This document shows, piece by piece, positions 61,758 to 64,000 of a stretch of 64,000 nt of DNA; within the stretch, counting starts at the first letter, position 1, and every line of letters begins with the position of its first letter. The notes under the pieces were generated by a model. That model was not told the DNA's origin, searched no databases, and saw nothing but the letters and a program-made list of their open reading frames with translations. Position numbers and translations under genes: made by a program. The DNA lies in NCBI GenBank assembly GCA_002368175.1, contig AP018172.1:5149001-5213000 (forward strand), in the 5' to 3' direction. Source of the stretch: Calothrix sp. NIES-2098 (GTDB taxonomy: Bacteria > Cyanobacteriota > Cyanobacteriia > Cyanobacteriales > Nostocaceae).

Positions 61758-61934
61758 TTAGTAGCGGACACCTTTGCGTGCGGCTTCCTCTTTGCGCTTG
61801 CGTCGTAAGCTAGGCTTTTCATACCTTTCCCGACGTCTGACTTCGGACAAAATTCCGGCTTTTTGAATTTTCTTTTTAAAACGTCTAAGAGCTGAGTCAA
61901 TTGACTCGTTCTCACCTAAACGAACTTCGGCCAC
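61758..61934 (-). CDS. rpsU: 30S ribosomal protein S21
   Basis: The 58-residue protein is read from GTG 61934 after a strong AGGAGGTG. It begins AEVRLGENESIDSALRRFKK and ends RKRKEEAARKGVRY, the standard small S21. It lies between phoH and the KH-domain gene on the same strand. Confidence 0.93.
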   Translation of the reverse strand: MAEVRLGENESIDSALRRFKKKIQKAGILSEVRRRERYEKPSLRRKRKEEAARKGVRY

Positions 61935-62181
61935 TCCCTGGTTTCACCTCCTGACAGAGATTGTTCAGAGTTACATATAATTATCGCTAACTACAAGCAA
62001 TATGGCGATCGCTTCTCTTGATGAGAAACACCCATCTGTTCAATCCTCAAAAGGATTTCGAGCATTTTATCTTAACGCCACTGATGCCAGATTACCAAAT
62101 TTAGTTGGTTTTGCATCATTCCCATTTACTAGTATGTCTGGGCGGAGAGGAAAACGCCCAGACTGGTTATCAAGTTTCAAC

Positions 62182-62619
62182 CTAGCGGGTACGGGGTTTA
62201 GCGATCGGCCTGGGTGTGTTGTTTCCGTTTCCACGTCGTTCTCTTGATTTGGGCGGCGGTAATCGCTCTTCCCGTTCTTCATCAAAAGATGCGCCTTCTC
62301 GTGAGGCGCTACTGCCATAGATATCCAGATATACTGATTGTCCAGCCAATTCGGCCGCTGCGGCAATTACCGTGCGAATCGCCTGTATATTGCGTCCTCC
62401 CCGACCAAACACTTTCCCTTTATCTGCGCTGTCAAAAGCAATGCGAATCCAAGCCTTTTGAAGGCTCTGAGAAATTTCACAATCGACGCTTAAAGACGCT
62501 GGTGACTCTAAAAACGGCTGTATTAAAAACCTTACCAACCCCTCGTAATTGGGGCTGGCTGTGGAGGATTTTTCGGCACTATGATGCGGCTGTTGTGGCA
62601 CTGACCTGTTCAAAAACAT
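62182..62619 (-). CDS. khpA: KH-domain RNA-binding protein (KhpA/YlqC type)
   Basis: The 145-residue protein has a KH domain at about 25-100 with the GxxG loop in GKVFGRGGRNIQAIR. It has a longer basic, Arg/Pro-rich tail (KSRERRGNGNNTPRP) than the usual about 80-residue KhpA. Its ATG lies 41 bases inside the end of rpsP, implying translational coupling. It binds RNA and probably acts in ribosome or small-RNA metabolism. Confidence 0.85.
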   Translation of the reverse strand: MFLNRSVPQQPHHSAEKSSTASPNYEGLVRFLIQPFLESPASLSVDCEISQSLQKAWIRIAFDSADKGKVFGRGGRNIQAIRTVIAAAAELAGQSVYLDIYGSSASREGASFDEEREERLPPPKSRERRGNGNNTPRPIAKPRTR

Positions 62620-62842
62620 TGGCTTTTACGAGGATGCGACGGACTGTGTCAGTCGGTTGAGCGCCTTGTTGTAGTCGCTTAACGATGCCGGGAACGTCCA
62701 ATCTTACTTCATCCGTTCTGGGGTTGTAGAATCCCAGTTCTTCTAAGGGACGACCATCGCGGCGAGCGAGGCTGTTAATAGCTATGATGCGGTAACTCGC
62801 TTCCCGCTTTTTACCGTATCGCTTCAAGCGCAGTTTGATCAT
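62579..62842 (-). CDS. rpsP: 30S ribosomal protein S16
   Basis: The 87-residue protein begins MIKLRLKRYGKKREASYRII and contains GRPLEELGFYNPRTDEVRLD, the S16 hallmark. It lies downstream of ffh and overlaps the KH gene. The order ffh-rpsP-KH is conserved in many bacteria. Confidence 0.96.
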   Translation of the reverse strand: MIKLRLKRYGKKREASYRIIAINSLARRDGRPLEELGFYNPRTDEVRLDVPGIVKRLQQGAQPTDTVRRILVKANVFEQVSATTAAS

Positions 62843-63105
62843 GATTGAAGAATCGTTCTCCTGTTTCGTAGATATGATTTGAGGTCAACAGTCAAAAGAC
62901 TTTTTTAGTTATAGCTTTTGACTTTCATCAAGAAGCAACCTAACTCTGCTGTTGCCAAGAAAGTAAGGCTGAACTTCTTTTAGGCACAATTTTCCATCCT
63001 GGAATGCTAATTTTAGCACTTCCTGAGCATTAATTGCTATTGGTCAATGGTCATTTGTCCTTTGTCAGTTGTTTAAGCTAATGACTAATGACAATTGACT
63101 CTTGA

Positions 63106-64000
63106 TTAAAGATTCCCGAAGCCTTTCTTTTTTTTCTCTTTCTTTTTCTTTTTCGCGGCTGGGTTGCCAGTGTAACCTCGCCATCCGGGGGCGGCGGGAC
63201 GATTGCCTGCTCCGGCGAAGGCGTTGCCCATACCACCACCGAACATTCCGGGCATCCCGCCAAATTGACCTTGACCCATTTGCTGCATAAGCGATCGCAT
63301 TTTCTGGAAATCAGCAACTAATTTACTCACGTCGGACTCTTTGTAGCCAGATCCAGTCGCAATCCGTCGCCGTCTGCTAGGAGAACTCGCTAATAAATCC
63401 GGGTCGTGACGTTCTTGGCGGGTCATGGAGTTAATCATGGCTTCACAGCGTTTTAGCTGGGTTTCTCCATGCTTTAGCTGGTCATCGGAAAGCTTATTCA
63501 TTCCGGGAATCATCTTGATGATCCCACCCAGCGATCCCATGTTTTTCAACAGGCGCAGTTGCTTGAGAAAGTCGGTGAAGTCAAACTTCGCTGACAGGAT
63601 TTTCTCCTGCATTTTCTCGGCATCTGCCAAGTCAATTTCTTCCTGGGCTTTTTCTACCAAGGTCAAGACATCGCCCATACCCAAAATCCGCGATGCCATG
63701 CGGTCTGGGTAAAATGGTTGCAGCGCCTCGACTTTCTCGCCTACGCCCACAAACTTAATAGGCGCACCGGAGATTTGACGTACTGAAAGTGCAGCACCAC
63801 CACGGCTATCACCATCTAGCTTGGTAAGAATTGCTCCAGTAATCCCGATTTGCTCGTGAAAGGTACGGGTAAGATTTGCGGCTTCCTGACCAGTCATGGA
63901 GTCCACAACTAGTAAGGTTTCGTGAGGCTGAACTGTTGCTTTAATCTGGGCTAGTTCTGCCATCATGTCTTCGTCAATTTGCAGACGCCCAGCAGTATCG
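63106..64000 (-). CDS. ffh: Signal recognition particle protein Ffh, C-terminal part
   Basis: The gene runs off the right edge; about 298 C-terminal residues are visible. The GTPase G3 box DTAGRLQIDED is at the window edge, then TKLDGDSRGGAALS (G4) and the closing-loop region. The methionine-rich M domain for signal-peptide and 4.5S RNA binding has MIPGMNKL, SMTRQERHDPDLL, RRRRIATGSG and MRSLMQQMGQGQFGG. It ends in a long Lys-rich tail. It delivers nascent membrane proteins to the translocon. Confidence 0.97.
   Translation of the reverse strand, partial: DTAGRLQIDEDMMAELAQIKATVQPHETLLVVDSMTGQEAANLTRTFHEQIGITGAILTKLDGDSRGGAALSVRQISGAPIKFVGVGEKVEALQPFYPDRMASRILGMGDVLTLVEKAQEEIDLADAEKMQEKILSAKFDFTDFLKQLRLLKNMGSLGGIIKMIPGMNKLSDDQLKHGETQLKRCEAMINSMTRQERHDPDLLASSPSRRRRIATGSGYKESDVSKLVADFQKMRSLMQQMGQGQFGGMPGMFGGGMGNAFAGAGNRPAAPGWRGYTGNPAAKKKKKEKKKKGFGNL

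Noticed and set aside
63078..63317. 79-residue minus-strand ORF ending in Lys/Arg-rich sequence
   Set aside because: Shadow frame of the ffh Lys-rich C-terminus.

Overview
This is a chromosomal segment of a filamentous, heterocyst-forming cyanobacterium (order Nostocales). The reasons are the very frequent GCGATCGC-type palindromes (HIP1), a HetC-like and a HetP-like gene in one operon, a cyanobacterial-type sucrose synthase, ferredoxin-dependent sulfite reductase, a DUF92/VTE6 homologue, an inactive 'YS' orthocaspase, Uma2 and Rpn-type accessory proteins, and intergenic short tandem repeats of the GTCATTTGT / AGAGTCA kind. I do not assign a genus. The window ends inside a gene on both sides: a GH65 glycosidase/phosphorylase on the left and ffh on the right.

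Layout. 1-3.4 kb: sucrose synthase followed by a GH65 enzyme (minus strand). 3.4-12.4 kb: a long AT-rich leader, then HetC-like peptidase-ABC exporter, HlyD-type adaptor and HetP-like protein ending at a strong terminator, then a parvulin/SurA-like protein. 13-17.3 kb: ddl with a small membrane protein, an acyltransferase and methylthioadenosine phosphorylase. 17.5-20.8 kb: a pseudo-orthocaspase followed by a membrane TPR protein. 20.9-27.7 kb: ATP sulfurylase, three accessory ORFs, mnmA, a SPOR protein and the NAD(P)HX repair enzyme. 27.7-33.2 kb is repeat-rich and mobile: a pentapeptide-repeat membrane protein, a 42-bp minisatellite, an Rpn-like protein, a complete insertion sequence with target duplication, and a palindromic element cutting off an antitoxin gene. 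33.2-36.6 kb: a second parvulin + ABC exporter pair whose C39 domain has lost its catalytic residues. 37-51 kb: mostly core genes (DUF92, VOC, lipase, rsmE, sulfite reductase, ADP-ribosylglycohydrolase, cutA) with several uncharacterised ones. 51.4-55 kb: an AT-rich accessory patch between tRNA-Arg(UCU) and tRNA-Thr(GGU)/tRNA-Tyr(GUA), holding the remains of a group I intron-type PD-(D/E)XK endonuclease. 55-64 kb: an ABC exporter, a conserved thylakoid-type protein, a small GTPase / roadblock / V4R module, phoH, rpsU, a KH protein, rpsP and ffh.

How the genes may work together. The most coherent non-core system is the HetC-HlyD-HetP operon. It combines an apparently active leader-cleaving exporter, a membrane-fusion adaptor and a differentiation-commitment protein, and a parvulin-like gene lies just beyond it. 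The same parvulin + exporter pairing recurs at 33-36.6 kb with a degenerate peptidase. Sulfur metabolism is well represented (sat, sir, mtnP, mnmA) but not as one operon. The 58.4-60.1 kb trio looks like a compact polarity or signalling switch. Function statements rest on motif recognition by eye; no database search was run.
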